DNA of 64,000 bases from Clostridiales bacterium (GCA_017527865.1 JAFXPN010000030.1:1-64000); one strand, 5' to 3'. Counted from the stretch's first letter, positions 19,583 to 29,132 are shown. Made by a program: numbers and translations. The notes: a model not told the origin generated them from the letters alone.

Positions 19583-21722
19583 TCTCCTGACCGTCTCCTT
19601 TGTCAGCCTTCTTTCTGTTCTTTCTCGTAGGACATTCCTCGTTGCTGCATCTGGGATACATCCTGCCTCTGAATCTGTGCAGTACCATATATGAACCGCA
19701 TGTCTCACAGACTTTTCCGTCTGCAGGCATATCCCATGATATGAACTTGCAGTCCGGATCGGATCCCTTCTTGTCACAGACATAGAAATTCTTATGATTC
19801 TTGATTGTCTTCTTAATCAGAAGTCCCGAACCGCACAAAGGACATTTGCCCTTTGCCTGTACTTCTATGTTCCTCGTATACTTACAATCGGGATAATTAG
19901 AGCAGGCGATGAACTTGCCGTTCCTTCCGTCCTTGTAGACCAGATCGCCTCCGCAGTCGGGACATGATTCGCCGGTCTTTACATCCTCGATCCTGACCTT
20001 CTCGATGCTTGCATCGGCAGTCCTGATCTTCTCATGGAATTCCGGATAGAACTCCTTTAAGACACCTACCCAATCCTTCGAACCCGCTTCAACATCGTCG
20101 AGCTGAGTCTCCATTCCCGCTGTAAACGAGACATCGACTATCTCGTTAAAGTTCTCTTCGAGCATATTGGTAACGAGCTTGCCGAGATCAGTTATCAGGA
20201 GATTCTTTCCTTCCTTATCGACATACTTACGGTCAAGTATCGTAGTTATGGTCTTCGAATATGTCGACGGACGCCCGATGCCGAATTCCTCCATCGCCTT
20301 GATGAGGGAAGCTTCATTGTAGTGAGCGGGAGGCAGTGTCTGCTTAGCTTCGATCTTTGTCTCCAGGTTCTTGAGAGTCTGTCCCTCCGTAACTTCCGGA
20401 AGCTTGTCCCTGCCGCCCTGTTCGCTCTTGTCATCCTTTATATCGGCATATGCCGCAAGGAATCCCTGGAACACTACCGTCTCACCCGTAGCCCTGAATA
20501 TGTCGTCGCCGGAAGCAGCATCGACGGTCACATTATCCGTAACCGCATCTGCCATTTGTGAAGCGAGGAATCTCTCCCATATCAGCTTGTAAAGCTTATA
20601 CTGTTCATTCGACAGAGAAGACCTTACCGATTCCGGGTCAAGATCAAAATGAGAAGGCCTTATCGCCTCATGCGCATCCTGCGCGGAATTCCTGTTCTTG
20701 TACTTTCTGTTATAAGGGCACACGTAATCATTGCCGTATCTTTCCCTGATAAGCCCCTTCGAAGCAGCAACTGCTTCGTCCGATATCCTGACAGAGTCAG
20801 TCCTTATATATGTGACAAGAGCTGTCTGTCCCTGTCCTTCGATATTGACACCCTCGTAAAGCTGCTGCGCCACACGGGTCGTCGTCCGGGTCGTGAAACC
20901 GAGTCTCCTTGATGCCTCCTGCTGCATCGTGGAAGTCGTAAAAGGAGGAGCGGGCTTCCTGCTCCCCTTTCCCTTCTTTACCGTAAGCACTGACAGATCA
21001 TGATCTTTAAGATCACCGTAGATGCGGTTTGCAGTCGCCTCATCCGTGATCTTGCCGCCCTCGGGCTTTATGATCTGACCGTCCTTCTTCGTACCGTAGT
21101 ATCTGACTGTAAAGGAATCCTTCTTAAGTCCCGGAGTGACCAGGGCCGATATATTCCAATAATCCTCAGGCACAAATCCTTCGATCTCCGTATCCTTGTC
21201 CATGACCATGCGCGTAACAACGGACTGCACTCTTCCTGCAGAAAGGCCGGTCCTGATCTTCTTGCACAGCAGCGGGCTCAATTCATATCCGACGAGACGG
21301 TCAAGCACGCGTCTTGCCTGCTGGGCATCGACAAGATTCATATCTATTGCCCTGGGGGATGCGATCGCATCGTTCACGGCCTTCTTTGTTATCTCGTTAA
21401 ACGTCACTCTGCACTTTGATGCGGGATCTATCTTAAGAGTCTTGGCTACATGCCATGCTATGGCTTCTCCCTCACGGTCAGGGTCGGTTGCGATGTATAC
21501 GGTATCAGCCTGTCCGGCAAGTGAGATCAGTTCTTTCTTGACCTTAACATTCTTATCTATATATAGCGGCTTGAAATCATTATTGACATTAACGCCCAGG
21601 GTCTTATCCGGAAGATCCCTGAAATGTCCGACAGTTGCCGTAACTTTATAATCCTTGCCGAGGTATCGTTCTATGGTCTTTGCCTTTGCAGGAGACTCAA
21701 CGATCACAAGATTCTTACTCAT
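19575..21722 (-). CDS. topA: DNA topoisomerase I (type IA)
   Basis: 715 residues. It relaxes negative supercoils. The Toprim domain is at the N-terminus (VIVESPAKAKTI, TDPDREGEAIAWH), and the active tyrosine lies in TYIRTDSVR near residue 310. Three C-terminal four-cysteine zinc ribbons follow (CPDCGG...CSNYPDC; CPLCGSG...CDKKGSDPDC; CETCGS...CSNEEC). ATG 21722 has only a weak ribosome binding site. It sits between dprA and trmFO as in other Firmicutes. Confidence 0.97.
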   Translation of the reverse strand: MSKNLVIVESPAKAKTIERYLGKDYKVTATVGHFRDLPDKTLGVNVNNDFKPLYIDKNVKVKKELISLAGQADTVYIATDPDREGEAIAWHVAKTLKIDPASKCRVTFNEITKKAVNDAIASPRAIDMNLVDAQQARRVLDRLVGYELSPLLCKKIRTGLSAGRVQSVVTRMVMDKDTEIEGFVPEDYWNISALVTPGLKKDSFTVRYYGTKKDGQIIKPEGGKITDEATANRIYGDLKDHDLSVLTVKKGKGSRKPAPPFTTSTMQQEASRRLGFTTRTTTRVAQQLYEGVNIEGQGQTALVTYIRTDSVRISDEAVAASKGLIRERYGNDYVCPYNRKYKNRNSAQDAHEAIRPSHFDLDPESVRSSLSNEQYKLYKLIWERFLASQMADAVTDNVTVDAASGDDIFRATGETVVFQGFLAAYADIKDDKSEQGGRDKLPEVTEGQTLKNLETKIEAKQTLPPAHYNEASLIKAMEEFGIGRPSTYSKTITTILDRKYVDKEGKNLLITDLGKLVTNMLEENFNEIVDVSFTAGMETQLDDVEAGSKDWVGVLKEFYPEFHEKIRTADASIEKVRIEDVKTGESCPDCGGDLVYKDGRNGKFIACSNYPDCKYTRNIEVQAKGKCPLCGSGLLIKKTIKNHKNFYVCDKKGSDPDCKFISWDMPADGKVCETCGSYMVLHRFRGRMYPRCSNEECPTRKNRKKADKGDGQENA

Positions 21723-21778
21723 CTGATATTCACCGCTTTCATCGATTCACAAAGATATAATCAGTGTTTTAATATAGA

Positions 21779-22993
21779 TTATCGCCCGTGAATTGTCAAA
21801 ACATACCGGCCGCGCTCGTTCGCGATCTTTCCCTCGGTCTCAAGACCGGTCACTATAGCCGACAGAAAAGAAAAAGGTATGCCCAAGCTTATGCACAGTT
21901 CATCTATATTCTTCGGTCTTTCCGATATCTCATCGTATACGATAAGCTTCCATTGTTCCTCATTAAGCTCATCAGGAGATGTCTTTGCCATCTGCCTCAG
22001 TCTGTTTTTGTCGAACATGTCACCCGGAAGCATTGAAGGTTCATCAAGCAGCAGCCTCCGGTTCTCCGCCTCTCCCATTATCCTCTCGTAGACCGTATCG
22101 GCATCGATAAGGACTTCCGCGCCGTCGCGAAGGAGCATAAGGCCTCCTATGGAATTCTCGGAATAGATGCTGTTAGGCAGCACGAACACATCCTTTCCCT
22201 GCGCCGCTGCAAAAGACGCGGTATGAAGCGTTCCGCTGTATAATCCCGCCTCCATGATAAGAACCGAATCTGACAAAGCCGAGATGAGCCTGTTTCTGGA
22301 TGGAAAATACTGCCGCAGCACCTCCTGCCCCGGAGGAAGTTCGGTTATGAGAACCCCTTCGCTCATTATCCTCTCGTAGATATCCCGGTTCTGATACGGA
22401 TAGATAATATTCGCGCCGCCCGCCGTCACCGCAACAGTCTTCTTCCCCTCATTAAGGCAGGCCTCGTGAGCTTTACGGTCGATGCCGAGAGCGAGTCCGG
22501 ACACGATCACCACATCTTTTCGCGCAAGCGCCGAACTGAACTGCTCTGTAGCATACAGTGAATAACGCCCCGGCTTGCGGGATCCTACGATCGCAGCCGC
22601 GCCCGTGTATGTGATCTGCCTGAGGATCGACGTATCACCCTTCGCAAAGAAGACGGGCGGCATCCCCGTGAGCATCTTCCATGAGAAAGGATAATCCGGA
22701 TCATCTTTGCATACTGTCTTTATTCCGTCCCGTTCTGCGATATCCGCATAGTCATCGACCGCTTTTCTGACTTTATCACTGCATTTTATAACCTCGCGTA
22801 TTATCATTGCCGATCGGTCACTTAAACCTGACCCGTCAAGCTTAACACCGATTCGCTTAATGTCTTCGAGGTCATAATAACAGCCTTCATCCATCAGGCC
22901 CTTCGATATCAGTTCCGTATATGTTCTGTGATCCATCGGTGTAATGTATCTTATCGCTGTATTCTCAAGAAGCCTTATATCTTTGTCCGGCAC
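21779..22993 (-). CDS. dprA: DNA-processing protein DprA/Smf
   Basis: 404 residues from a GTG at 22993 with GGGGG nine bases upstream; a longer reading to 23032 lacks a binding site. The Rossmann-like core is clear: AAIVGSRKPGRYS, IVSGLALGIDRKAHEACL, VAVTAGGANIIYPYQN, YFPSRNRLISALSDSVLIMEA, and SGTLHTASFAAAQGKDVFVLP. DprA loads RecA onto incoming single-stranded DNA in transformation. A C-terminal winged-helix (SERPKNIDELCISLGIPFSF) is present. It overlaps the 3' end of comM by 29 nt. Confidence 0.94.
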   Translation of the reverse strand: MPDKDIRLLENTAIRYITPMDHRTYTELISKGLMDEGCYYDLEDIKRIGVKLDGSGLSDRSAMIIREVIKCSDKVRKAVDDYADIAERDGIKTVCKDDPDYPFSWKMLTGMPPVFFAKGDTSILRQITYTGAAAIVGSRKPGRYSLYATEQFSSALARKDVVIVSGLALGIDRKAHEACLNEGKKTVAVTAGGANIIYPYQNRDIYERIMSEGVLITELPPGQEVLRQYFPSRNRLISALSDSVLIMEAGLYSGTLHTASFAAAQGKDVFVLPNSIYSENSIGGLMLLRDGAEVLIDADTVYERIMGEAENRRLLLDEPSMLPGDMFDKNRLRQMAKTSPDELNEEQWKLIVYDEISERPKNIDELCISLGIPFSFLSAIVTGLETEGKIANERGRYVLTIHGR

Positions 22994-24530
22994 TTTGAAG
23001 TTCCCCCTTTCTGTAGACAGCAGCCTCGGCAATATCCCTTACTTCCATATCCTTTCTTCCGTTAAGATCGGCTATCGTCCTCCCGACCCTCAATATCCTG
23101 TTAAACCCTCTGGCAGAGAATCCCGATGCTTCACAGACGGAAGCCGCATATTTGACTACACCGGAATCCGCCCTGAACAGATCCGCATCAACATTGCAGC
23201 ACGTTCCGTTATATATGCCGTCGTTAAACCTTTCCTTCTGCATATCCCATGAGAGCTTCACAAGTGACCGCATCTGTTCATTGATCTTCATGTCATCATC
23301 TGCTGCGGACTTCGCCAGACTGTCCGCCGATATCGATCTCATCTCTGCAACCAGATCGATCCTGTCTCTTACGGGGCCTGACAGCCGGGCCATGTAGTTG
23401 TTTATTGAATTAGGCGTACATGTACACCTCCGCCCCGGCTCATAGAGCATTCCGCACTTACAGGGATTCCCGGCAGCCACGAATACAAACGACGCAGGGA
23501 AGGCAAAATTCCTGCCGTCACGGCTCATCCTCACAACATGTTCTTCAAGCGGCACTCTCAACGCTTCAAGTATCTCCCGCTTAAATTCAAATATCTCATC
23601 CGCAAACAGAACACCGTGATTGGCAAGAGCAAACTCCCCCGGAAGAAGCTTATTGGGTATACCCAGTATCCTGCCTTTGCTCATTCCGGGATAGATATAT
23701 CTGAAAGGACGGCGGTCGCTTAATACAATCGCCTCATCCGCATCATCCCTGACACCGGCAGATTCCATGATCGAATACACATCACCGATCTCATGTCCTT
23801 CAAGAGGAGGCATTATGCCTGCAAGTATCTTTCCTGCCATCGTCTTGCCGCAGCCGGGGCTTCCGAGAAGCAGGATATTATGAACACCCGCTGCAGCTAT
23901 GAGAAGCGCTCTCACGGCTTTCTCCTGACCTTTGACTGCAGACAGATCCGGAGCATCCTCTTCCCGCGACGGGATACCCGTAAGATCAAATAACTCCGGT
24001 TCATAGCCGCCTTCGTTAAACGCATCCCGAACCTCGGAAAGACTCGATACCGGCATTGCGGTAATGCCGGCGCATCTTGCGGCATCAGTCTCCTCCTTCG
24101 GGATAAACATATGATCATATGATTCACTGATTAAACCTCTCAGCCTTAAGGACGCACCCGGCGTTCCTCTTATCAGGCCCGTAAGCTCTATCTCTCCGGT
24201 AGCATAGATACGCGCATCTTCTTTTACCCTGATCTGATCCGATGCTATCAGCATTCCGATCGCGATCGGCAGATCAAAGCAGGTTCCTGATTTCTTGATA
24301 TATGACGGTGATATAGATGCGGTAATATGCCCCTTGGGCATCGTAAATCCCGAAGCGGTCAGCGCAGGTTGTATCCTCCCCCGTGATTCCCTTATCGACG
24401 GATCACAAAGACCGATGACATCAAATGACGGCAGTCCGGGGCTTATCGACACCTCGATCTTCGCGCTCTGATAACTCATCCCGTCTGCAAAAGATGTGTA
24501 GACTTGTACTATCCTGACTTTAGAAGCCAT
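22965..24530 (-). CDS. comM: ComM/YifB family AAA+ ATPase
   Basis: 521 residues. An N-terminal ChlI-like (Lon protease-fold) domain (FDVIGLCDPSIRESRGRIQPAL) is followed by an Mg-chelatase AAA+ domain with Walker A LLGSPGCGKTMAGK and VLFADEIFEFKREILEALR, and a C-terminal MCM-like part (SARGFNRILRVGRTIADL). ComM is a helicase that promotes branch migration in natural transformation in Gram-negatives; the role in clostridia is not established. GGGAGG precedes ATG 24530. It heads the operon comM-dprA-topA-trmFO-DUF624-PPM-PPM-like. Confidence 0.93.
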   Translation of the reverse strand: MASKVRIVQVYTSFADGMSYQSAKIEVSISPGLPSFDVIGLCDPSIRESRGRIQPALTASGFTMPKGHITASISPSYIKKSGTCFDLPIAIGMLIASDQIRVKEDARIYATGEIELTGLIRGTPGASLRLRGLISESYDHMFIPKEETDAARCAGITAMPVSSLSEVRDAFNEGGYEPELFDLTGIPSREEDAPDLSAVKGQEKAVRALLIAAAGVHNILLLGSPGCGKTMAGKILAGIMPPLEGHEIGDVYSIMESAGVRDDADEAIVLSDRRPFRYIYPGMSKGRILGIPNKLLPGEFALANHGVLFADEIFEFKREILEALRVPLEEHVVRMSRDGRNFAFPASFVFVAAGNPCKCGMLYEPGRRCTCTPNSINNYMARLSGPVRDRIDLVAEMRSISADSLAKSAADDDMKINEQMRSLVKLSWDMQKERFNDGIYNGTCCNVDADLFRADSGVVKYAASVCEASGFSARGFNRILRVGRTIADLNGRKDMEVRDIAEAAVYRKGELQSAGQRYKAS

Positions 24531-24590
24531 TTTTATCCTCCCTTATCCTTGATCCCTAAATACGATAGCAGGTTTAAAGGACGATATTGC

Positions 24591-24630
24591 CGACAAATTC
24601 CGACAATTTCCGACAAAAAACGACAAAGCC
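24591..24630 (+). repeat. Four CGACAA direct repeats with exact 10-bp spacing upstream of ychF
   Basis: CGACAA begins at 24591, 24601, 24611 and 24621, each followed by four variable, mostly A/T bases. This puts every copy on the same helix face. The array ends 80-85 nt before the ychF start, at about -55 to -90 from the predicted transcription start. An 18-nt stretch (24611-24628) is identical to the array upstream of metK near 59.7 kb, in the same orientation relative to the gene. The array also lies between divergent comM and ychF. The rest of the 24531-24710 gap holds only the ychF promoter and ribosome binding site. Confidence 0.85.
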
Positions 24631-24665
24631 GGACCTTCAAAAACGAAGTATAAAAGCTGCGGCTG

Positions 24666-24674
24666 TGTTATAAT
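24666..24674 (+). promoter_or_regulatory. Extended -10 promoter of ychF
   Basis: TGTTATAAT is a perfect extended -10 with no recognisable -35. Transcription should start near 24681, 30 nt before the ychF ATG. Confidence 0.65.
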
Positions 24675-24710
24675 AACTGTTTGGAAATCAAGAACAACGA
24701 GGTAATCATA

Positions 24711-25802
24711 ATGGAACTTGGCATAGTAGGACTTCCCAATGTAGGAAAGAGCACACTGTTTAACGCGATCACAAAAGCAGGCGCCGAATCCGCCAACTAT
24801 CCGTTCTGCACGATAGAGCCCAATGTCGGCGTGGTTGCGGTGCCCGACAGCAGACTTGACGAACTTGCAAAGATGTACAACCCTGAGAAGTATACTCCTG
24901 CCGTGATCAAGTTCCTCGATATCGCAGGACTTGTAAAGGGAGCGAGCAAGGGCGAGGGTCTCGGCAACAAATTCCTTTCCAACATAAGGGAGGTAGATGC
25001 GGTAGTCCATGTGGTCCGTTGCTTTGACGATCCCGATGTCATCCACGTTGACGGAAATGCAGATCCCGAACGCGATATCGGAGTTATAAATCTCGAGCTC
25101 ATCCTCTCCGACATGGAGATAATGGAAAAGAGGATCGACCGCACAAAGAAGATGATGAAGGGCGGCGACAAATCCTACCTCGCGGCTCTAGATGTCTATG
25201 AGAAGATCTACGCGGCCCTGGAAGCAGAAAAGCCCGCAAGATCGGTCGAGCTCGATGCCGATGAAACTGAATACACCAGGGACCTTCAGCTCATCACGAT
25301 GAAGCCTGTCCTTTATTGCTGCAATATCAAAGAAGAGGATATCGGGAAAGAGGATATCCCTTACGTCGAGACGGTTAAGAAGATTGCCGCGGAAGAAGGA
25401 TCCGGAGTGGTCGTTATATCGGCCAAGATCGAAGAAGAATTAAGCCAGCTCGATGATGAGGACCGCCAGATGTTCCTCGACGATCTCGGCCTTGATTCGG
25501 CAGGTCTCGACAAGATGATACAGGCATCATACAGACTTCTGGGTCTTATCTCGTTCCTTACGGCAGGCCCGCAGGAAGTGCGCGCCTGGACAATAAAGGA
25601 AGGCACGAAGGCTCCCCAGGCCGCAGGCAAGATCCATTCCGACTTCGAGAGAGGATTCATCAGAGCCGAGGTCGTATCATACGATGACCTTGTCGGACTG
25701 GGTTCCATGGCAGCCTGCAAGGAAAAAGGCCTTGTAAGATCCGAAGGCAAGGAATACGTTATGAAGGACGGCGACGTCGTCCTGTTCAGATTCAACGTAT
25801 AA
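24711..25802 (+). CDS. ychF: Redox-regulated ATPase YchF (Obg/HflX family)
   Basis: 363 residues from ATG 24711, with GAGGT seven bases upstream. The P-loop GLPNVGKSTLFNAIT begins at residue 6, DIAGLVKGASKGEGLGNKFL is the switch II region, and the C-terminal TGS domain includes the usual QAAGKIHSDFERGFIRAEV. YchF binds ATP in preference to GTP and associates with ribosomes. It is monocistronic, with its own promoter and a terminator located inside the convergent GH2-like gene. Confidence 0.96.
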   Translation: MELGIVGLPNVGKSTLFNAITKAGAESANYPFCTIEPNVGVVAVPDSRLDELAKMYNPEKYTPAVIKFLDIAGLVKGASKGEGLGNKFLSNIREVDAVVHVVRCFDDPDVIHVDGNADPERDIGVINLELILSDMEIMEKRIDRTKKMMKGGDKSYLAALDVYEKIYAALEAEKPARSVELDADETEYTRDLQLITMKPVLYCCNIKEEDIGKEDIPYVETVKKIAAEEGSGVVVISAKIEEELSQLDDEDRQMFLDDLGLDSAGLDKMIQASYRLLGLISFLTAGPQEVRAWTIKEGTKAPQAAGKIHSDFERGFIRAEVVSYDDLVGLGSMAACKEKGLVRSEGKEYVMKDGDVVLFRFNV

Positions 25803-25814
25803 GCTTATTAAAGC

Positions 25815-28800
25815 TCAGCGCTCATTGATCTTTATCTCAAACGTCTCCTTATAGGTGACGTTTTTCTTTAGTGGAAGATTCGTGGTATTCGTGTCTGTAC
25901 GCTCTATCTCCTTGGAGCAGAAATCGATGCACAATAGACAGAAATCGTTTTTCCTCAGAAGTTCATCATGAAGGGATTCATTCATCTGTTCGGGAGTAAA
26001 CGGAAGGATCGTGAAATCAAATTTCCGGTCACCCGTCACACGTCTGACGACAAAGGAACTTCCCTGTGATGATTCAAGCCTCATGGCATCCGTCTGAGTA
26101 TGCGAACTGTTCTCCGAAGGTCTTGCATAAGAATGGAATATCTTATCAGCGCCCGCCGAGAACTGGCCGATGCGGGTTGCATTCTTACGGTCGTAATATG
26201 ATTCGCCGGGACCTCTTCCGTACCAGGTACAGAGCATGTCATCCTTCGATACAGGCACACGGAATCCGTATCTGACCATATCGTATTTAGGCGTAAAGTT
26301 CAGCGTCGCAAGTATCCTGTCAGGAGAAGGCACCTGATATTCCACAAGAATATCGCCTTTCATCGCAAATGAACTGTACCTCGTGACAATGGAGAACACT
26401 CCGTCGACAACGCCGTAATTCATCCCGCGGAAACTGACGGACTTCTGGATCTGTTCGTAATCGCTCTCGTTCGAGAAGATAGTCTTTGAAAGTATGAAAC
26501 TCCTGTCAGTCCTGTCGATATTGGACGGACATCTGTAAAAGCTCGGAATCATCGGTCCTTTAAGGAATTCGATCCCGTGAGAGCTGATACCGCAAAGGGC
26601 GCCGTCATTACGCGAGAATCTTATGTTAAGGTAATTCCCGTTAACCTGAAGGAATTCGGGCACCGCCGTGATATACGAATCATCCATGCGTGTTACCGAG
26701 GTCTCTTCCGCAGTATCCGCTATAAGTTCAGACATACTCTCCTCACTCAGCGGGACCTCTTCAAGAGCATCTTCCACAGGTCTTTCCATTACGGTAACGG
26801 AACCGTCGAAGTTCTCGTCCGAAGAGGCCGGAGCAGGCAGAGCTGCCTGTGCCGGTGCGGGACCTGCCATCTGATCTTCAATGGCCATGACATTCCCTGC
26901 GCTGTCATCCCGTACACTCTTTCCGGGAAGTCCGCAGTCACTTGCTATGACATCCTGGTAGAATGCGATCTCGAAGCCTTCTTTGGCATAATAAGTATCC
27001 TTGGAAAGCTTAAGGGTAACCGCAAAGACGATCTCATGCGACAGGAGGTTCATATACATCTCAACAAGCGCAGGATTGCCGTCCGCCCACCCGTCCTCGA
27101 TATACTTTTCGATATTTACGGGGAACTTCAGTGTACGGGTTCCGTAAGGTTCGATCGGGGGTATTGTTCCCCTTCCGCTCATAACCGTGTGTCCTCCGAG
27201 AAGCACCTGCCACTCGAGCAGCATCTCAGGGGCCACGGCAAAAGGATGCGCATTGCGAAGGGCAAGCGTGGAAGGATCATCCGGGCGTGAGAATATATTT
27301 ATCGTATTGCACTGATTCTTTACATCAAGATATATGGGATGGGGATTTCTGTCAGCATCCACTATACCCTGGCCGATGAAGCTGTCCTCGCGGTTCTTCC
27401 CGCCTACCAGGTCGGCATGGTGTATCCATTTATAATCCGCGTCGTCATCGGGGAACCTCTTTCTTCCCGCAACATTCTCGAAAAGGCTCTTTCCCGTCTT
27501 ATTCTTCGAGAAGATCTCTTTCCTGTCGAGACAGAGATCCGCCCACGGGCCGTATACAATGCCGGTATCACTCGGAAAAGCCGGAATGTCCGACACCTGT
27601 CTTTCAGCATCGCAGCCGCAGTACCAGGCTCTTGAAGGATCGACCTCGGAAAGAACCTCTTTCTTTACTTTCAGACATTTTTCCTTATCGAAAAGATAAT
27701 CATTAAAAGCCCACATGATAACGCACGGGTGATTGACCGCGCTCTCGGCATAATCGCGCATGAACTTTCTGTCGCAGCAGGCGATGACATAAAGGCCGTA
27801 CTGGTCGCAGATGTTGAGGAATTCGTCGCTCAGCGGGAAACCTTCGCCTATTACGCCGTTTATGCCGCAGCGTTTCATGAGAATGATATCCTGCCTGAAT
27901 CTCGACAGCGGAACGCTTATTCCGCCCTTCGGATCAAATTCACAGTAGCGCACGAGATTGAGAGTAACCGGTACATCGTTGATATGGAGCTTATCCGCAA
28001 GGATCTCCGCCGTCCTGAATCCGAACCTCTTCTTCTTTACGCATATGACGCGGTTCTCGGAATCCATGACCTCAATGATAAGATCATATAGAACGGGCGT
28101 GGCGTCATTCCAGTTAGTGACATTGAGCGCGATGAACCTGACATTATCCCTGCGCGTTGAATGCGCTTCTGCCGTTCCGCCCGCCTGGGACTCGATGCTT
28201 ATCTGAACCAGGGGAAGCTTATACGGATCATATTCCTGACGCATCTCCATGAGCGAAACGCTGAGGTTATACGGCATGATGAGATCGGTATGATTCCTGA
28301 CCCTGAAGTCGGCAGTAACGGAATAGTTATTGCGCGACAGACCTGACTTGTTCGCAACCGTGAGATAACCCGTATCGGCGGCATTAGGCACGGAAAGCTC
28401 AAGCTGATCGACATAAGCATCCGGAACGGATGAGATCCCTATATGAAGATTGGATATCTCGAGCAAAGGTTCCGTAACGATCCTGACAGGCCTTACGAGC
28501 CCCGAGAAACCGAAGTTCATAAGTTCCTTTATCACATGACCGTGACGGTCCCTGTCCCATCTGTACACGGCGATAACGAGCTGGTTGGCACCGGTCCTCG
28601 CGCTGTCCGAGAGGAGAATGCGCTTTCTCGTCATGACGCTGTGGGATTCACTCATCAGCTGTCCGTTGAGGAATACGTCAAATCTTCCGCATATGCCCGA
28701 AGTCTCAAGGTATATGGCCCTGTCAATATCCTGGGGCGTAAAGATAACGGTCGTACGGTATATTCCTACCTCATCATTCTCATCGTTATTGGATTTGAGG

Positions 28801-29132
28801 ATGTATTTGTCACTTATCGAATCCTCGCCTCTCTTGGCGATCTTCTCAAGCTCGGCGGGATAGTTATAAAGAAGGTTCTGCGGAAGTCCGTAACCTTCTG
28901 TCTGCCAGGTTGACGGAACATTGATTATGTCCCAGTCCGAATCATCAAAAGACGCGGATTCAAAACCGAACGGAACATGTTCCGAGTCCGAAGCCACGAA
29001 GAACTTCCATGATGACAGGATCCTCTCGTAAGGAGATACGGCATCTCCGAATTCGGGAAGAGTCCTGTCTTTATATATATAATCGAACGAATCATATGGC
29101 AAAAATCCGTCTGTGCTGAATTCAAAATCCAT
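25815..29132 (-). CDS. LacZ-like GH2 protein with missing catalytic motifs (pseudoenzyme candidate)
   Basis: 1105 residues from ATG 29132 with GAGGAG upstream. The five-domain LacZ layout is clear: jelly roll (DDSDWDIINVPSTWQTEGYG), Ig-like domain, barrel (about 375-600), and the C-terminal small-chain domain (WYGRGPGESYYDRK at 970). The barrel has lost hallmarks. RGVNRHEHHP of active enzymes reads NLVRYCEFDP (392-401), the acid/base segment WSLGNE reads WAFNDY (474-479), and no ExYAHAMGN-like nucleophile segment is found before GQGIVDADRNPHPI. An acidic Pro/Ala-rich insert occupies about 740-815. No signal peptide. A dyad ATTCG-tttc-CGAAT (29190-29203) upstream may be an operator. It may be a sugar-binding protein rather than a beta-galactosidase. 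Confidence 0.75.
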   Translation of the reverse strand: MDFEFSTDGFLPYDSFDYIYKDRTLPEFGDAVSPYERILSSWKFFVASDSEHVPFGFESASFDDSDWDIINVPSTWQTEGYGLPQNLLYNYPAELEKIAKRGEDSISDKYILKSNNDENDEVGIYRTTVIFTPQDIDRAIYLETSGICGRFDVFLNGQLMSESHSVMTRKRILLSDSARTGANQLVIAVYRWDRDRHGHVIKELMNFGFSGLVRPVRIVTEPLLEISNLHIGISSVPDAYVDQLELSVPNAADTGYLTVANKSGLSRNNYSVTADFRVRNHTDLIMPYNLSVSLMEMRQEYDPYKLPLVQISIESQAGGTAEAHSTRRDNVRFIALNVTNWNDATPVLYDLIIEVMDSENRVICVKKKRFGFRTAEILADKLHINDVPVTLNLVRYCEFDPKGGISVPLSRFRQDIILMKRCGINGVIGEGFPLSDEFLNICDQYGLYVIACCDRKFMRDYAESAVNHPCVIMWAFNDYLFDKEKCLKVKKEVLSEVDPSRAWYCGCDAERQVSDIPAFPSDTGIVYGPWADLCLDRKEIFSKNKTGKSLFENVAGRKRFPDDDADYKWIHHADLVGGKNREDSFIGQGIVDADRNPHPIYLDVKNQCNTINIFSRPDDPSTLALRNAHPFAVAPEMLLEWQVLLGGHTVMSGRGTIPPIEPYGTRTLKFPVNIEKYIEDGWADGNPALVEMYMNLLSHEIVFAVTLKLSKDTYYAKEGFEIAFYQDVIASDCGLPGKSVRDDSAGNVMAIEDQMAGPAPAQAALPAPASSDENFDGSVTVMERPVEDALEEVPLSEESMSELIADTAEETSVTRMDDSYITAVPEFLQVNGNYLNIRFSRNDGALCGISSHGIEFLKGPMIPSFYRCPSNIDRTDRSFILSKTIFSNESDYEQIQKSVSFRGMNYGVVDGVFSIVTRYSSFAMKGDILVEYQVPSPDRILATLNFTPKYDMVRYGFRVPVSKDDMLCTWYGRGPGESYYDRKNATRIGQFSAGADKIFHSYARPSENSSHTQTDAMRLESSQGSSFVVRRVTGDRKFDFTILPFTPEQMNESLHDELLRKNDFCLLCIDFCSKEIERTDTNTTNLPLKKNVTYKETFEIKINER
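25839..25869 (+). terminator. Intrinsic terminator of ychF inside the convergent GH2-like gene
   Basis: Plus-strand AAACGTC and GACGTTT pair over 7 bp, with CCT/AGG extending the stem inside beyond a T-T mismatch and a TAT loop, followed by TTTTTCTTT. It lies 37 nt past the ychF stop but within the last codons of the convergent GH2-like gene (encoding NVTYKETFE). Confidence 0.75.

Noticed and set aside
19583..19783. 67-residue N-terminal extension of TrmFO inside topA
   Set aside because: The FAD-binding fold begins a few residues after ATG 19582; upstream codons are the topA zinc-ribbon region in another frame.
24591..24630. CGACAA array as a CRISPR-like or minisatellite repeat
   Set aside because: Units are 10 bp, with no spacer-sized unique sequence, and the array is in a promoter region and matched upstream of metK.
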